A model generated the notes under the pieces. That model did not search any database. It saw only the letters and a program-made list of their open reading frames with translations, and was not told the origin of the DNA. From assembly GCF_012927045.1 (NCBI RefSeq), contig NZ_JABBFW010000011.1, forward strand, positions 1 through 64,000: a stretch of 64,000 bases of DNA, read 5' to 3'. This stretch comes from Azohydromonas caseinilytica (GTDB lineage Bacteria > Pseudomonadota > Gammaproteobacteria > Burkholderiales > Burkholderiaceae_C). Shown here one piece after another: positions 1-8,878 of this stretch (positions are counted from its first letter, which is position 1; each line of letters begins with the position of its first letter). The translations under genes and the position numbers were made by a program.

Positions 1-52
1 GCAATGGCTCGATCACAGCCCAGAGCTCGTCGTCGATCAACGGTCTTGCCAT
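1..52 (-). pseudogene. N-terminal end of an IS5-family transposase (cut by window edge)
   Basis: Reading the minus strand from ATG at 52, the frame opens MARPLIDDELWAVIEPL, the typical first residues of IS5-family DDE transposases. A GAGG ribosome-binding site lies about 8 bases upstream. The frame runs off the window edge, so nothing can be said about whether the rest is intact. The element end points into the adjacent aldehyde dehydrogenase gene. It is listed as a partial gene only because of the window boundary. Confidence 0.8.
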
Positions 53-126
53 GGTGAAACCTCGCCCAGTAGACGGTCTCACTCGGCATGCCAGCATCTA
101 CCGTGCCCGCATAAAGTTAGGGCTAG
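1..126 (-). mobile_element. Terminal part of an IS5-like insertion sequence
   Basis: The region holds the transposase start (1-52) and about 70 bp of non-coding terminus ending near 117-126, where aldehyde dehydrogenase coding sequence abruptly begins. CTAG at 123-126 fits the YTAR-type target duplication of one IS5 subgroup, but the other end is outside the window, so the exact boundary and terminal inverted repeat cannot be fixed. Confidence 0.7.
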
Positions 127-1250
127 TCAAGTTCTTCGCGGGCGAGGCACTGCGGGCCTCGGGCGACGTGGTGGCCTCGGTGCGCCCCGGTGTGGGCGTC
201 GAGGTGACGCGCGAGCCCGTCGGCGTGGTGGGCCTGATCACGCCCTGGAACTTCCCGATCGCGATTCCCGCCTGGAAGATCGCCCCGGCGCTGGCCTTCG
301 GCAACAGCGTGGTGCTCAAGCCGGCGGAGCTGGTTCCGGGCTCGGCCTGGGCACTGGCCGACATCCTGCACCGCGCCGGGCTGCCGGCGGGCGCGTTCAA
401 CCTGGTGATGGGCCGCGGCTCCGTGGTGGGCCAGGCGCTGCTGGACGACGCGCGCGTCAACGCCATCAGCTTCACCGGCTCCGTGGGCACGGGCAAGCAG
501 GTGGCGGCCGCTTGCGTGGCGCGCATGGCGAAATTCCAGCTGGAGATGGGCGGCAAGAACCCGTTCATCGTGCTGGACGACGCCGACCTGGACGTGGCGG
601 TGAGTTGCGCCATCAACAGCGGCTTCTTCTCCACCGGCCAGCGCTGCACGGCGTCGAGCCGCGTCATCGTCACCGAGGGCATTCACGACCGCTTCGTGGC
701 CGCCATGGCCGAGAAGATGAAGGGCATCAAGGTCGGCGACGCGCGCAAGCCCGGCACCGACATCGGCCCCGTGGTCGATGAGAAGCAGCTGGCGCAGGAT
801 CTGGAGTACGTGGCCATCGGCAAGGCCGAGGGCGCGCGGCTGGCCGCCGGCGGCGAGGCCCTGGGCCGCAACGCCGACGGCGCCCCGGGCTTCTACATGA
901 CGCCCGCGCTGTTCACCGACACGGCGCCGCAGATGCGCATCAACACCGAGGAGATCTTCGGCCCGGTGGTGAGCGTCATCCGCGCCAAGGACTACGACGC
1001 GGCGCTGGCCCTGGCCAACGACACGCCCTTCGGCCTGGCCTCGGGGCTGTGCACCACCAGCCTCAAGCACGCCACGCACTTCAAGCGCCACGCGCAGGCC
1101 GGCATGACCATGGTGAACCTGCCCACCGCGGGCGTGGACTACCACGTGCCCTTCGGCGGCCGCAAGGGCTCCAGCCACGGCCCGCGCGAGCAGGGCCGCT
1201 ACGCGGCGGAGTTCTTCACCACGGTGAAGACCTCGTACACGCAGGCCTGA
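127..1250 (+). pseudogene. Aldehyde dehydrogenase, 5'-truncated by IS insertion
   Basis: About 373 residues of an NAD(P)-dependent aldehyde dehydrogenase remain, against about 480 for a full protein. The retained part starts at KFFAGEALR and includes the cofactor-binding PWNFP segment, the general-base Glu in LEMGGK and the catalytic Cys in GQRCTA. The sequence resembles the 2,5-dioxovalerate (alpha-ketoglutarate semialdehyde) dehydrogenase branch, but substrate is not certain. An ATG at 51 keeps the frame open, but the residues before about 127 come from the IS terminus, so any product would lack roughly 100 N-terminal residues of the Rossmann and oligomerisation region. It is probably inactive. 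Confidence 0.85.
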
Positions 1251-1310
1251 GGGCGAGCAGGCCTGTATCCGGTCCCGACGCCAGGCGCTGCCTTGGCCCG
1301 GCCCGCCCGC

Positions 1311-2330
1311 CTACCGCGGGTCCTCCGCCGCACCGGCCATCACCGGCGCTGCCCTGAGCTCGCGCAGCCGCGCCTGCGCCCGCGGGTGCGTGGCATCGGC
1401 CTTCACGCTCTTCTCCAGCGCCGCGATGGCTGCGGCACGGTCGCTGGCGGCCAGCCGCTCGCCTTGCTGGTAGTACACCTCGGCCAGCAGCAGCCGGCTG
1501 GGCACGTCGCGCGGGTCGGCCGCCAGGCGTGCTTCCAGCAGTGCCATGGCGTCGGCGATCTGGCCCTGCGACATCAGCATCGACGCATGCTCGATGCCGT
1601 TGGGGTCGGCCACGTCCGCCGCGGCCACGCTGCGCGCGCCGCGATCCAGGCGCGCCACCCGCTCCGCGCGCGGCGGCCGCTCGGCGCGGGCCGCACGCTC
1701 GCCCTCCGGGACGCTCGCCCGCTGCGCGGCCAGGCGCTCGGCGCCGGTGCGCGCGCCCGCCATCTCCGCCTCCTGCGCGGCGCGGCGCGTGATGGTCAGC
1801 CGCGAGTACCGCCCCAGCACCAGCCGCCTGTTGCGCTCGCGCTCGATGCCGCGCAGCACCTCGGCCGCCTGCACGTCGTCGGGCTTCAGCGCCAGCGCGG
1901 CCAGGTACTGCGTGGCGGCGGCGTCCAGCTCACCGCGCTGGCGCGCCTGCGCCGCGCGCTGCAGCCGCTCGGCCGCCGTGGTGTCGATGCGCCGACGCGT
2001 GGCCTGCAACTGCTCGCGGTACTCCGCCTCCTCCGGGCGCAGCAGCGCCAGCAGCTCCCAGGCCAGCGCCGCATCGGCCAGGCGGCCCTGGCGCTCGGCC
2101 TGCCGTGCCGCTTCGCGCTGGCGCCGCTCGAAGGCCTGCGCCGGGGGCGAGTCCGGCCGCGCCGCGGTGTCCACGCGCGCCGGCGCCACCGCCCCTCCGC
2201 CCAGCGGCCCGATGCCAGCGCAACCGGCCAGCGCCGCGCAGCAGGCGGCCAGCGCGATCCGGCGCCAGGCGCTCAGCGCAGCGCCGCCGGTGCCCTGCGC
2301 GGCCCGGAAGCGGACGTGCCGCGCGCTCAA
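1311..2330 (-). CDS. TPR-repeat lipoprotein of the T6SS accessory operon
   Basis: A 339-residue protein with a lipoprotein signal ending in LAGC. It is followed by Ala/Arg-rich helical sequence with tetratricopeptide-like repeats in two blocks: ERQGRLADAALAWELLALL with LDAAATQYLAALALKPD, and QIADAMALLEARLAADPRD with AIAALEKSVKADATHP. The start ATG overlaps the stop of the upstream deacetylase gene (ATGA), so it is translationally coupled as the third gene of a kinase-deacetylase-TPR operon. TPR lipoproteins usually scaffold envelope complexes. A role linking the kinase or deacetylase to the T6SS is inferred from position only. Confidence 0.75.
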   Translation of the reverse strand: MSARHVRFRAAQGTGGAALSAWRRIALAACCAALAGCAGIGPLGGGAVAPARVDTAARPDSPPAQAFERRQREAARQAERQGRLADAALAWELLALLRPEEAEYREQLQATRRRIDTTAAERLQRAAQARQRGELDAAATQYLAALALKPDDVQAAEVLRGIERERNRRLVLGRYSRLTITRRAAQEAEMAGARTGAERLAAQRASVPEGERAARAERPPRAERVARLDRGARSVAAADVADPNGIEHASMLMSQGQIADAMALLEARLAADPRDVPSRLLLAEVYYQQGERLAASDRAAAIAALEKSVKADATHPRAQARLRELRAAPVMAGAAEDPR

Positions 2331-3397
2331 GGCGCGCCTCCGGCCGAGACGGCCAGCGGCCGGCTGATCTGCAGCTTGGCCTTGAAGTCCTCCAGGTCGT
2401 GGTCGCCGAAGATCATGGTCCGCCGCAGCAGCATCGGCTGCGCGAAGAAGGCGTTGCCGCCGGGATTGACCGTCACGGCCAGCCGGTAGCGCTGGCGCGA
2501 GAGCACCTCGAGCACCGCCTCGTTGGCGTCGCCATAGGGCAAGGCGTAGTGGCGCACCTGCACCGGCAGCCGCTTCTCCAGCAGCTCGCGCGGCACTCGC
2601 GCCTCGGCGTCCAGCCCCTGGCGGTAGCGCTCCTCGGACTCGCCCGGCATGCGGTCGATGAGGTTGCGGTGCGACTTGGAATGGGCCTGCACGTCGATCA
2701 GCCCCGAGGCCGCCATCTCCGACAACTGCGCCCAGCTCAGCGCCTCACCGCCGCTGCCGATGAAGTCGGTGTAGACGAAGAGCGTGGCCGGCAGCCCGTG
2801 CTTCTTGAGCAGCGGAAACGCATGCCGGTACACCGAGGCGTAGCCGTCGTCGATGGTGAGCACCACCGAGCGCCGCGGCAGCGCCTGCCGGCCCTCCAGG
2901 TAGTCCAGCAGCTGCTCCAGGCGGATGACGTGGTAGTCGTTGCGCGTGAGCCAGTCCAGCTGCGCGGCGAAGCTGGCGGCGGAGACGACCATCTTGCCGC
3001 CGCCCGGCCCGAAGCGGTGGTAGCAGAGGATGGGCACGGTCTGGTAGGCGTCGGCCTGCACGCCCAGCGGGTTCAAGGGCTGCAGCGGCACCACCAGCGC
3101 CTGCCCGGCCTCGGCGCGCGCCACGGCGTTGAAGTCGCCGATGCGCCAGTACGCCTCCTCGCTGCCCAGGAAGCGCGCGGCGATGCCGCGCAGCGTTTCG
3201 CCCGGCGCGGGCACATAGATGATGAAACGCTCGCTGCGCGCCAGCACCTCGCCACGGCCGGCCACGGCGGGCGCGGACGCCGGCACGTCGCCCGGCAACG
3301 GGGTTGGCGCTGTGCCCGGCGGCAGCGTGCCGCAGCCGGCCAGCACCGCGGCCAGCGCGGCGGCCCGGGCCGCGCTGGCCGCGCAAGCCGGCCTCAT
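2327..3397 (-). CDS. LysM / polysaccharide deacetylase lipoprotein
   Basis: A 356-residue envelope protein. A signal peptide with lipobox LAGC (Cys22) is followed by a LysM-like module (about residues 59-107: FIIYVPAPGETLRGIA). Then comes a NodB polysaccharide deacetylase domain (about 120-350) with the metal-binding pair DD at 183-184 (TIDDGYASVY) and HxxxH at 239-243 (QAHSKSHRN). The family removes N- or O-acetyl groups from GlcNAc polymers; here LysM suggests peptidoglycan as substrate. The start was placed at ATG 3397 because it overlaps the kinase stop (ATGA); the frame stays open further upstream but that stretch is the kinase read in another frame. The sandwich between a Ser/Thr kinase and a TPR lipoprotein suggests regulated local wall modification. 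Confidence 0.85.
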   Translation of the reverse strand: MRPACAASAARAAALAAVLAGCGTLPPGTAPTPLPGDVPASAPAVAGRGEVLARSERFIIYVPAPGETLRGIAARFLGSEEAYWRIGDFNAVARAEAGQALVVPLQPLNPLGVQADAYQTVPILCYHRFGPGGGKMVVSAASFAAQLDWLTRNDYHVIRLEQLLDYLEGRQALPRRSVVLTIDDGYASVYRHAFPLLKKHGLPATLFVYTDFIGSGGEALSWAQLSEMAASGLIDVQAHSKSHRNLIDRMPGESEERYRQGLDAEARVPRELLEKRLPVQVRHYALPYGDANEAVLEVLSRQRYRLAVTVNPGGNAFFAQPMLLRRTMIFGDHDLEDFKAKLQISRPLAVSAGGAP

Positions 3398-5208
3398 GGC
3401 GGCGTCTCCCGCCCCAGCCGCGCCTGCAGCGCCTGCGCCATGCGGTCGAAGGCGGCATAGAGCAGGCCGAATTCGTCCTTGCGCTCCTCGCCGATGCGCT
3501 GCTCGAAATGGCCGGCGGCGATGTCGTCCAGCGCGGCGGTGACGCGCTGGATCGGCCGCGCCAGGCGTTCGGCCAGCAAATACATGGCGCCGCCGGCCGC
3601 CGCCACCGTCACCACCACCAGCAGCGCCATCCACAGCAGCGACAGCCGCGCCACGCCCAGCAGCGGCGCCTCGGGCAGCGCCAGTGCCACGCGGCCCACG
3701 GGCTTGCCCTGGAAGGTGATGGGCGCCTCGAAGCCCAGCAGCGCCTCGCCACCGGCCTCGTGGCGCGTGACCAGCACCGCCTCGCCGCGCCGCCCCAGCG
3801 CCTCGCCCGCGGGCGGCACGTAGGGCTTGTCCACCAGCGCGGGCTGGCTGGAGGCGCGCACGACGCCGCTGCGGTCCACCACGCTGACGCCGTGGAAGTC
3901 GCGCGTCTTCATCACCTCCTGCAGCGCGACATCGACCGTGGCCCACTCCTCGGCCAGCGCCGGCGCGGCGTTCTGCACGGCGATGAAGCGCGCCAGCGCC
4001 GCGCCCACGTCGATGGCCTGGCTGCGCATGGCCGCGACCTGGCGCTGCGTGACCACGGCGGCGGTGAGGCCCATCACCACCGCCACCACCAGCGCCATCA
4101 GCGCCGCCCAGCGCACGCGCAGCGGCACGATGCGCGGCTGCTCGCGGCGGCGCTCGGCCTCGTCCAGCGCCGACAGCACCCGCCCCAGCGCCTCGGCCAG
4201 CTCGCGCCCGCTCTGGTAGCGCGCCTCCGGCGCCTTGGCCAGGCAGCGCTGCACCACGCGCGACAGGCCCGGCGGCAGGTCCGGGCGCAGCCGCTCCAGC
4301 GGCACCGGGTCGTCCTTGGCGATCTGCAGCGCCAGCGACACCAGGCTGTCGCCGGTGAAGGGGCGCTGTCCCGCGAGCATCTGGTAGAGCACGATGCCGG
4401 CGGAGAACAGGTCGGAGCGGCCGTCGAGCTTCTCGCCCTGCGTCTGCTCGGGCGACATGTACTGCGGCGTGCCCAGGATGTCGCCCACGCGCGTGCGCTG
4501 CTCGTCCAGGGCCGAATCCATGTGCGCGATGCCGAAGTCGGTGACCTTGATGGTCTGCGTGCCGCCCAGCCGCACGATGTTGCTGGGCTTGATGTCGCGG
4601 TGCACGATGCCGTGGGCATGCGCGTAGTCCAGCGCCAGCGCGAGCTGGATGCCCATCACCAGCGCCTCGCGCACGGGCAGCGGCTCGCCCTTGTCCATGA
4701 GCTCGTTGAGCGGCTGGCCGGCCAGCAGCTCCATGGCCATGTAGGGCCGGCCCTCGATCTCGCCCACGTCGTAGACGATGACGATGTTGGGGTGCGACAG
4801 CCGCCCCGCGGCGCGGGCCTCGCGCAGGAAGCGCGCGCGCACCTCGGCGTTTTCCGACAGCGAGGCGTGCAGGAACTTCACGGCCACGTCACGCCCGATG
4901 CCGGGGTCGTGGGCGCGGAACACGGTCGCCATGCCACCGCGGCCCAGGCGCTCCAGGATCTCGTAGCGCCCGACCTGGCGCACCTCCGGATCGCCCGCGG
5001 GCGCCCTGCCGGGCAGCGTGGCGCCCACGTCGTGCAGCGGACCAGGCGCGGGCGTCAGCGTGGCACCGGCACCGGTGGGCTCCAGCGCGGCGGCCGGCGC
5101 GATGCGCGTGGCATCGTCGTCGGCCGCGGGCTGCGGCGGCCTCGTCGCCGCCAGGGCATTGGCGCCCGGTGGGGGCGTCGGTGCGGTCGGTCCGTCCTGT
5201 TGAGCCAT
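3394..5208 (-). CDS. Transmembrane Ser/Thr protein kinase with periplasmic sensor and C-terminal HAMP
   Basis: A 604-residue Hanks-type kinase. An Ala/Pro-rich N-terminus (1-78) precedes the catalytic domain (about 80-350) with glycine loop GRGGMATV, ATP Lys111, HRDIKPSN at 203-210 and DFG at 224-226. A first membrane helix lies at about 367-386, a periplasmic single-Cache-like sensor at about 387-520, and a second helix at about 521-545. A HAMP domain (about 546-598) ends the protein with nothing behind it. T6SS clusters often encode a PpkA kinase that triggers assembly by phosphorylating Fha; no Fha or PppA phosphatase is visible here. The start at 5208 is preceded by GCGAGG; an in-frame ATG at 5250 is an alternative. 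A TGACYTTGGTC element lies upstream at 5280-5290. Confidence 0.88.
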   Translation of the reverse strand: MAQQDGPTAPTPPPGANALAATRPPQPAADDDATRIAPAAALEPTGAGATLTPAPGPLHDVGATLPGRAPAGDPEVRQVGRYEILERLGRGGMATVFRAHDPGIGRDVAVKFLHASLSENAEVRARFLREARAAGRLSHPNIVIVYDVGEIEGRPYMAMELLAGQPLNELMDKGEPLPVREALVMGIQLALALDYAHAHGIVHRDIKPSNIVRLGGTQTIKVTDFGIAHMDSALDEQRTRVGDILGTPQYMSPEQTQGEKLDGRSDLFSAGIVLYQMLAGQRPFTGDSLVSLALQIAKDDPVPLERLRPDLPPGLSRVVQRCLAKAPEARYQSGRELAEALGRVLSALDEAERRREQPRIVPLRVRWAALMALVVAVVMGLTAAVVTQRQVAAMRSQAIDVGAALARFIAVQNAAPALAEEWATVDVALQEVMKTRDFHGVSVVDRSGVVRASSQPALVDKPYVPPAGEALGRRGEAVLVTRHEAGGEALLGFEAPITFQGKPVGRVALALPEAPLLGVARLSLLWMALLVVVTVAAAGGAMYLLAERLARPIQRVTAALDDIAAGHFEQRIGEERKDEFGLLYAAFDRMAQALQARLGRETPP

Positions 5209-5279
5209 GGCAGCAAGCCTCGCCTGTCGCGCCTCGCGCGTCTGGCGCATGCTCGGCTGCCCGCCTCAGCCCGGCAACG

Positions 5280-5290
5280 GACCAAAGTCA
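5280..5290 (-). promoter_or_regulatory. TGACYTTGGTC element, copy 1
   Basis: GACCAAAGTCA on the plus strand reads TGACTTTGGTC toward the kinase gene. The near-palindrome GACC/GGTC core recurs at 8817, 19288 and 19958, each time beside a T6SS-associated transcription unit. It may be a regulator site or an upstream promoter element. Confidence 0.5.
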
Positions 5291-5291
5291 T

Positions 5292-5315
5292 GCGGCCGGC
5301 CCGAAGGCCGGCCGC
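5292..5315. terminator. Perfect 10-bp inverted repeat with CGAA tetraloop
   Basis: GCGGCCGGCC-CGAA-GGCCGGCCGC forms a very stable hairpin between the stop of the propeller gene (5466) and the kinase gene (start 5208). No T-run follows on either strand, so intrinsic termination is not proven. It may instead act as an RNA-stabilising hairpin. Confidence 0.5.
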
Positions 5316-5465
5316 GGCTGCCGCTCAGCGATAGCGGTAAGGCGCCTCGTACTGCCACAAGGTACTGCTCAAGCATTGCCGGGCGCGGCAGGAAGAACAG
5401 CGGGGGTTGCGGCCGGCAAATGCACGCCGCCGAGCTCGACTGTCTTCAATGGAGGACGGTGCTGT

Positions 5466-7050
5466 TTACGACCACCACTTGTGCCACAGCGCGTTGCTGC
5501 GGCCGCGCGCGAAGACGTCGATGCGCTCAGGTCCCCATGAGACGGCCGCAGGATCGGAGGTAATGACGCCGCCCAGCGATTCCCACCCACTCCAACCGCC
5601 GCTGTACCACTTGTGCCACAGCGCGTTGTTGATGCCGCGCACGAAGACGTCGAGCCGTCCCGATGCCCATGAGGACACGCCGGGACCTGATCTCAGGAAG
5701 CCGCCCAAGGACTCCCAGCCGCTCCAACCGCCGCTGTACCACTTGTGCCACAGCCCGCCGTTGGTGCCGCGCACGAAGACATCGATGCGATCGGGCCCCC
5801 ATGAGACGGCGTCAGGATCGGAGGTGAGGACGCCGCCCAGGGATTCCCACCCGCTCCAGCCGCCGCTGTACCACTTGTGCCACAGCGCCTTGTCGGTGCC
5901 GCGCACGAAGACGTCGAGCCGTCCCGACGCCCATGAGCACACGGCGGGACCCGAGGTCAACACGCCGCCCAAGGATTCCCAGCCGCTCCAGCCGCCGCTG
6001 TACCACTTGTGCCACAGCGCGTTGTCGGTGCCGCGCACGAAGACGTCGATGCGGTCGGGCCCCCATGAGACGGCCGCAGGATCGGAGGTGAGCACGCCGC
6101 CCAAGGATTCCCAGCCACTCCAGCCGCCGCCGCTGTACCACTTGTGCCACAGCGCGTTGTCGGTGCCGCGCACGAAGACGTCGAGCCGTTCCGCTGACCA
6201 TGAGGACACGCCGGGACCTGATCTCAACACGCCGCCCAAGGATTCCCAGCCGCTCCAGCCGCCGTACCGCTTGTGCCACAGCGCGTTGTCGGTGCCGCGC
6301 ACGAAGACATCGATGCGATCGGGTCCCCATGAGACAGCCGCAGGATCGGAGGTGAGCACGCCGCCCAGGGATTCCCACCCGCTCCAGCCGCCGCTGTACC
6401 ACTTGTGCCACAGCGCGTTGTCGGTGCCGCGCACGAAGACGTCGAGCCGTCCCGACGCCCATGAGGACACGTCGGGACCTGATCTCAACACGCCGCCCAG
6501 GGATTCCCAGCCGCTCCAGCCGCCGCTGTACCACTTGTGCCACAGCGCGTTGTCGGTGCCGCGCACGAAGACGTCGATGCGGTCAGGTCCCCATGAGACG
6601 GCCGCAGGATCGGAGGTGAGCACGCCGCCCAGGGATTCCCAGCCGCTCCAGCCGCCGCTGTACCACTTGTGCCACAGCGCGTTGTCGGTGCCGCGCACGA
6701 AGACGTCGAGCCGTCCCGACGCCCACGAGCACACGGCGGGACCCGAGGTCAACACGCCGCCCAAGGATTCCCAGCCGCTCCAACTGCCGCTGTACCACTT
6801 GTGCCACAGCGCGTTGTCGGTCCCGCGCACGAAGACGTCGATGCGATCGGGTCCCCATGAGACGGCCGCAGGATCGGAGGTGAGCACGCCGCCCAAGGAT
6901 TCCCATCCACTCCAGCCGCCGTCGCTGTACCACTTGTGCCACAGCGCGTTGTCGGTGCCGCGCACGAAGACGTCGAGCCGTCCCGATGACCACGAGCACA
7001 CGGCGGGACCCGAGGTCAACACGCCGCCCAAGGACTCCCAGCCACCCCAG
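5466..7050. repeat. Coding tandem array, about 132 bp x 12 (264 bp x 6)
   Basis: The DNA of the propeller gene is a tandem array in which alternate 132-bp units are most alike, so the duplicating unit is about 264 bp. Small length differences (6 bp) occur at the GG linker between units. The array keeps frame throughout and is likely prone to unequal recombination and assembly collapse. Confidence 0.85.
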
Positions 7051-7295
7051 CTCGCTTGCGCGCTGTGCAAGTGGCCGGTGGGCTCGGCTACGGCCAGCGC
7101 CTGGGCCGTTTCGGTGGCACCGCCGTTGTTCCCGCCACCGCAGGCGGTGAACACCCCGCCGCCCAGCAGTGCCAAGCCGGAGCCGGCGGCCGAGCGCAGG
7201 AAGCGGCGACGCGGCGGCATCAGCGCCGACGCCGGCATCAGGATGGAAGGCCGGTCCGACGGGCCGGCGATGATGTTGCCTTCACCATTTGCCAT
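5466..7295 (-). CDS. Tat-exported lipoprotein of 12 PLL-type lectin repeats
   Basis: 609 residues. A twin-arginine signal [10 protein letters not shown] (29-38) with lipobox FTAC (Cys52) predicts export by Tat and lipid anchoring. From about residue 82 the protein is twelve near-identical 44-residue repeats built on [28 protein letters not shown]. The pattern matches DUF346/PLL-type seven-bladed beta-propeller lectins, where each blade contributes sugar-binding aromatic residues. Odd repeats carry SGPxVxSW and GRLDVFVRG, even repeats [19 protein letters not shown], so the real unit is a two-blade pair of about 264 bp repeated six times. Strong RBS AAGGAGAG precedes ATG 7295. Ligand and propeller closure (12 is more than one 7-blade ring) are unknown. 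Recent tandem duplication is clear from DNA identity. Confidence 0.85.
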   Translation of the reverse strand: MANGEGNIIAGPSDRPSILMPASALMPPRRRFLRSAAGSGLALLGGGVFTACGGGNNGGATETAQALAVAEPTGHLHSAQASWGGWESLGGVLTSGPAVCSWSSGRLDVFVRGTDNALWHKWYSDGGWSGWESLGGVLTSDPAAVSWGPDRIDVFVRGTDNALWHKWYSGSWSGWESLGGVLTSGPAVCSWASGRLDVFVRGTDNALWHKWYSGGWSGWESLGGVLTSDPAAVSWGPDRIDVFVRGTDNALWHKWYSGGWSGWESLGGVLRSGPDVSSWASGRLDVFVRGTDNALWHKWYSGGWSGWESLGGVLTSDPAAVSWGPDRIDVFVRGTDNALWHKRYGGWSGWESLGGVLRSGPGVSSWSAERLDVFVRGTDNALWHKWYSGGGWSGWESLGGVLTSDPAAVSWGPDRIDVFVRGTDNALWHKWYSGGWSGWESLGGVLTSGPAVCSWASGRLDVFVRGTDKALWHKWYSGGWSGWESLGGVLTSDPDAVSWGPDRIDVFVRGTNGGLWHKWYSGGWSGWESLGGFLRSGPGVSSWASGRLDVFVRGINNALWHKWYSGGWSGWESLGGVITSDPAAVSWGPERIDVFARGRSNALWHKWWS

Positions 7296-8318
7296 GATTG
7301 CTCTCCTTGAATTGCAATCAATTCCTCACACTTTCGGTGCGAGTGCTTGGTACCTCGAACGCAAGCCCCGTCAGCTGTTGGTGGGCCCAAAAATTGCACA
7401 GCGTGTCCACTGAGAGGGGGTCTGGTGGGCAACAGCCACGCGGTACCAAAGGATCTGGTTTAGAGCCCCAGAACACGGTTGATGGACGCTCGTGTACAGG
7501 CGCGCCGAAGCTGCGCCGCATGGCGAATCAAGCCGAACATGACGTCAGGGCGCCGTACGGGAACGCTGCTGCCAAGACGCCTCAGGCCTCTCCGTCTGGA
7601 GCCTCACAGACCGGCCATAGCCAACTTTCTTGGTGCCTAGAACGGCTCACAGAGGGTAGGACGGTTTCTGGCGTCCAAGATGACGGGAAATGCACGGAGG
7701 GATTGAGTATTCATATTTCCTCCATAGGCTGACACGTCGCAGGGCATTACTGCACACCCAGTGTCAAGGCGCAAGATTGTTGCGTTCATATACCCAAACG
7801 GGTACGCCATCATCGTTCATTTGGTCTTGGATGCGATTGCTTTTTTCAACGGCGCAGAGGCCGCCATTGCTTCTCATTAATATCCGGCACAATTGCCACA
7901 AAAACTCGATAGAACACTCGATATGTAATGCAAACCAGCTGCGCCATGTCCACACCAGGCATCTGCCCTGGCACGGCAGCCGGTAACAGGGATCGCGCGG
8001 ATGGTGCTCGGCCACCGGCGCCACGGCCGGCGCCATGACCATGAAATTGCGACGATTCCTCTGCGTCATGGCTTTGCCCTTGAAAGCCTTCAACCGCAGA
8101 CGAATATTCAAGACTGCGCGGGATGATTTTTTCTGTCAGCGGTGGATATTGGATTGAAGACTTCAATATCCCCTGGCCGGCTGGCATGAATCGAGATTCA
8201 CGCGCGAGCCGGGCACGACTTGATTTGCATCAAAAAAAATAGCCTTGAATTCGACCGCCGGCAAAACATTCAATTTCCCCGGATTGAAATTCGCGGAGAA
8301 CCGGCTATGAGGGCTGCC
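7296..8318. other. 1-kb region without a convincing gene
   Basis: The first 40 bp are the propeller gene's leader, including an inverted repeat GAATTG-CAAT-CAATTC just upstream of its RBS. The rest is less GC-rich than its surroundings and holds only short frames without recognisable domains. One minus-strand frame (about 7764-8069) opens with MTQRNRRNFMVMAPAVAP, which resembles a Tat signal, then turns into unrecognisable sequence; it may be a decayed exported protein. A perfect 8-bp inverted repeat GGATATTG/CAATATCC with a 12-bp spacer sits at 8144-8171. Confidence 0.5.
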
Positions 8319-8774
8319 TCAGCGCAGCAGCCCGGCGTACAGCCCTGGCGAGGAATCGGGGATTTCCAGCGCGCCGGCCGCGCGCTCGAAGAAGCGCGGC
8401 GCAGCGACATGGCCGGCGACGGCGTAACCGTAGCCCGCGGCGCGCATGTCGTGCAGGCAGGCCCGCAGCAGCGCCGCGCCCAGGCCCTGGCCGCGCGCGA
8501 TTTGGGCCACGCCCAGCGGTCCGACGAAGCCGCGCGCGGTGGCGTCCCAGCAGGCAAAGCCCAGCAGCTGCCCCTGGCGCTGGGCCATGAACAGGCTCAC
8601 CGGGCGGTTGGCCAGCGCCACGCCGGCCTCGCTGCTCCACAGCGCGCCAAAGCGCTGCGCCACCCACTGCGTGACGAAGGCGTGCTCCGGTCCCAGCGGC
8701 TTGCGCAGCAGCACCCCCGGCGGCGCGACGGGGAAAAGCTCTCCGAGCGCGTAGAGCTTGATCAGCATGTCCAT
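8319..8774 (-). CDS. GNAT-family N-acetyltransferase
   Basis: A 151-residue single-domain protein. It shows the GNAT core: a hydrophobic strand (LFMAQRQGQLLGFACWD), motif A with the acetyl-CoA loop in IARGQGLGAALLRACL, and a C-terminal AAPRFFERAAGA segment typical of motif B. Substrate cannot be inferred. The start ATG 8774 (MDMLIKLYALGE) is preferred over 8828 because the latter lies inside the conserved TGACYTTGGTC element. It is divergent from the second Ser/Thr kinase across a short shared regulatory region. Confidence 0.75.
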   Translation of the reverse strand: MDMLIKLYALGELFPVAPPGVLLRKPLGPEHAFVTQWVAQRFGALWSSEAGVALANRPVSLFMAQRQGQLLGFACWDATARGFVGPLGVAQIARGQGLGAALLRACLHDMRAAGYGYAVAGHVAAPRFFERAAGALEIPDSSPGLYAGLLR

Positions 8775-8816
8775 GCGTGGCGCCCATGCTGGCGACGAAG
8801 CGGCGGTTGCACGAGC

Positions 8817-8827
8817 GACCAAGGTCA
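8817..8827 (-). promoter_or_regulatory. TGACYTTGGTC element, copy 2
   Basis: GACCAAGGTCA lies in the divergent gap between the GNAT gene (42 bases to its ATG on the minus strand) and the kinase gene (about 51 bases to its ATG on the plus strand). Its spacing to the minus-strand start resembles the copies at 19288 and 19958. Confidence 0.5.
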
Positions 8828-8878
8828 CATCACGCCGCGCAGCGGCTGGGCTACCTTGGCCGCCGAAGCCAGCCAGCC

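Noticed and set aside
5330-5400. Short minus-strand tail reading CLSSTLWQYEAPYRYR then stop
   Set aside because: It looks protein-like and could be the tail of a decayed gene, but it is too short and has no matching upstream frame to support a call.
5466-7050. Regularly spaced DNA repeats that could suggest a CRISPR array
   Set aside because: Units are contiguous, 132 bp long and keep one open frame encoding beta-propeller blades; there are no unique spacers.
7298-7732. Plus-strand 144-codon frame in the 1-kb gap
   Set aside because: No RBS, no domain and residue composition unlike neighbours; overlaps the propeller gene's leader.
7764-8111. Minus-strand frame starting with a Tat-like signal
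   Set aside because: The possible signal (RRNFMVMAPAVAP) is followed by unrecognised sequence; at best a decayed gene, so described only as intergenic content.
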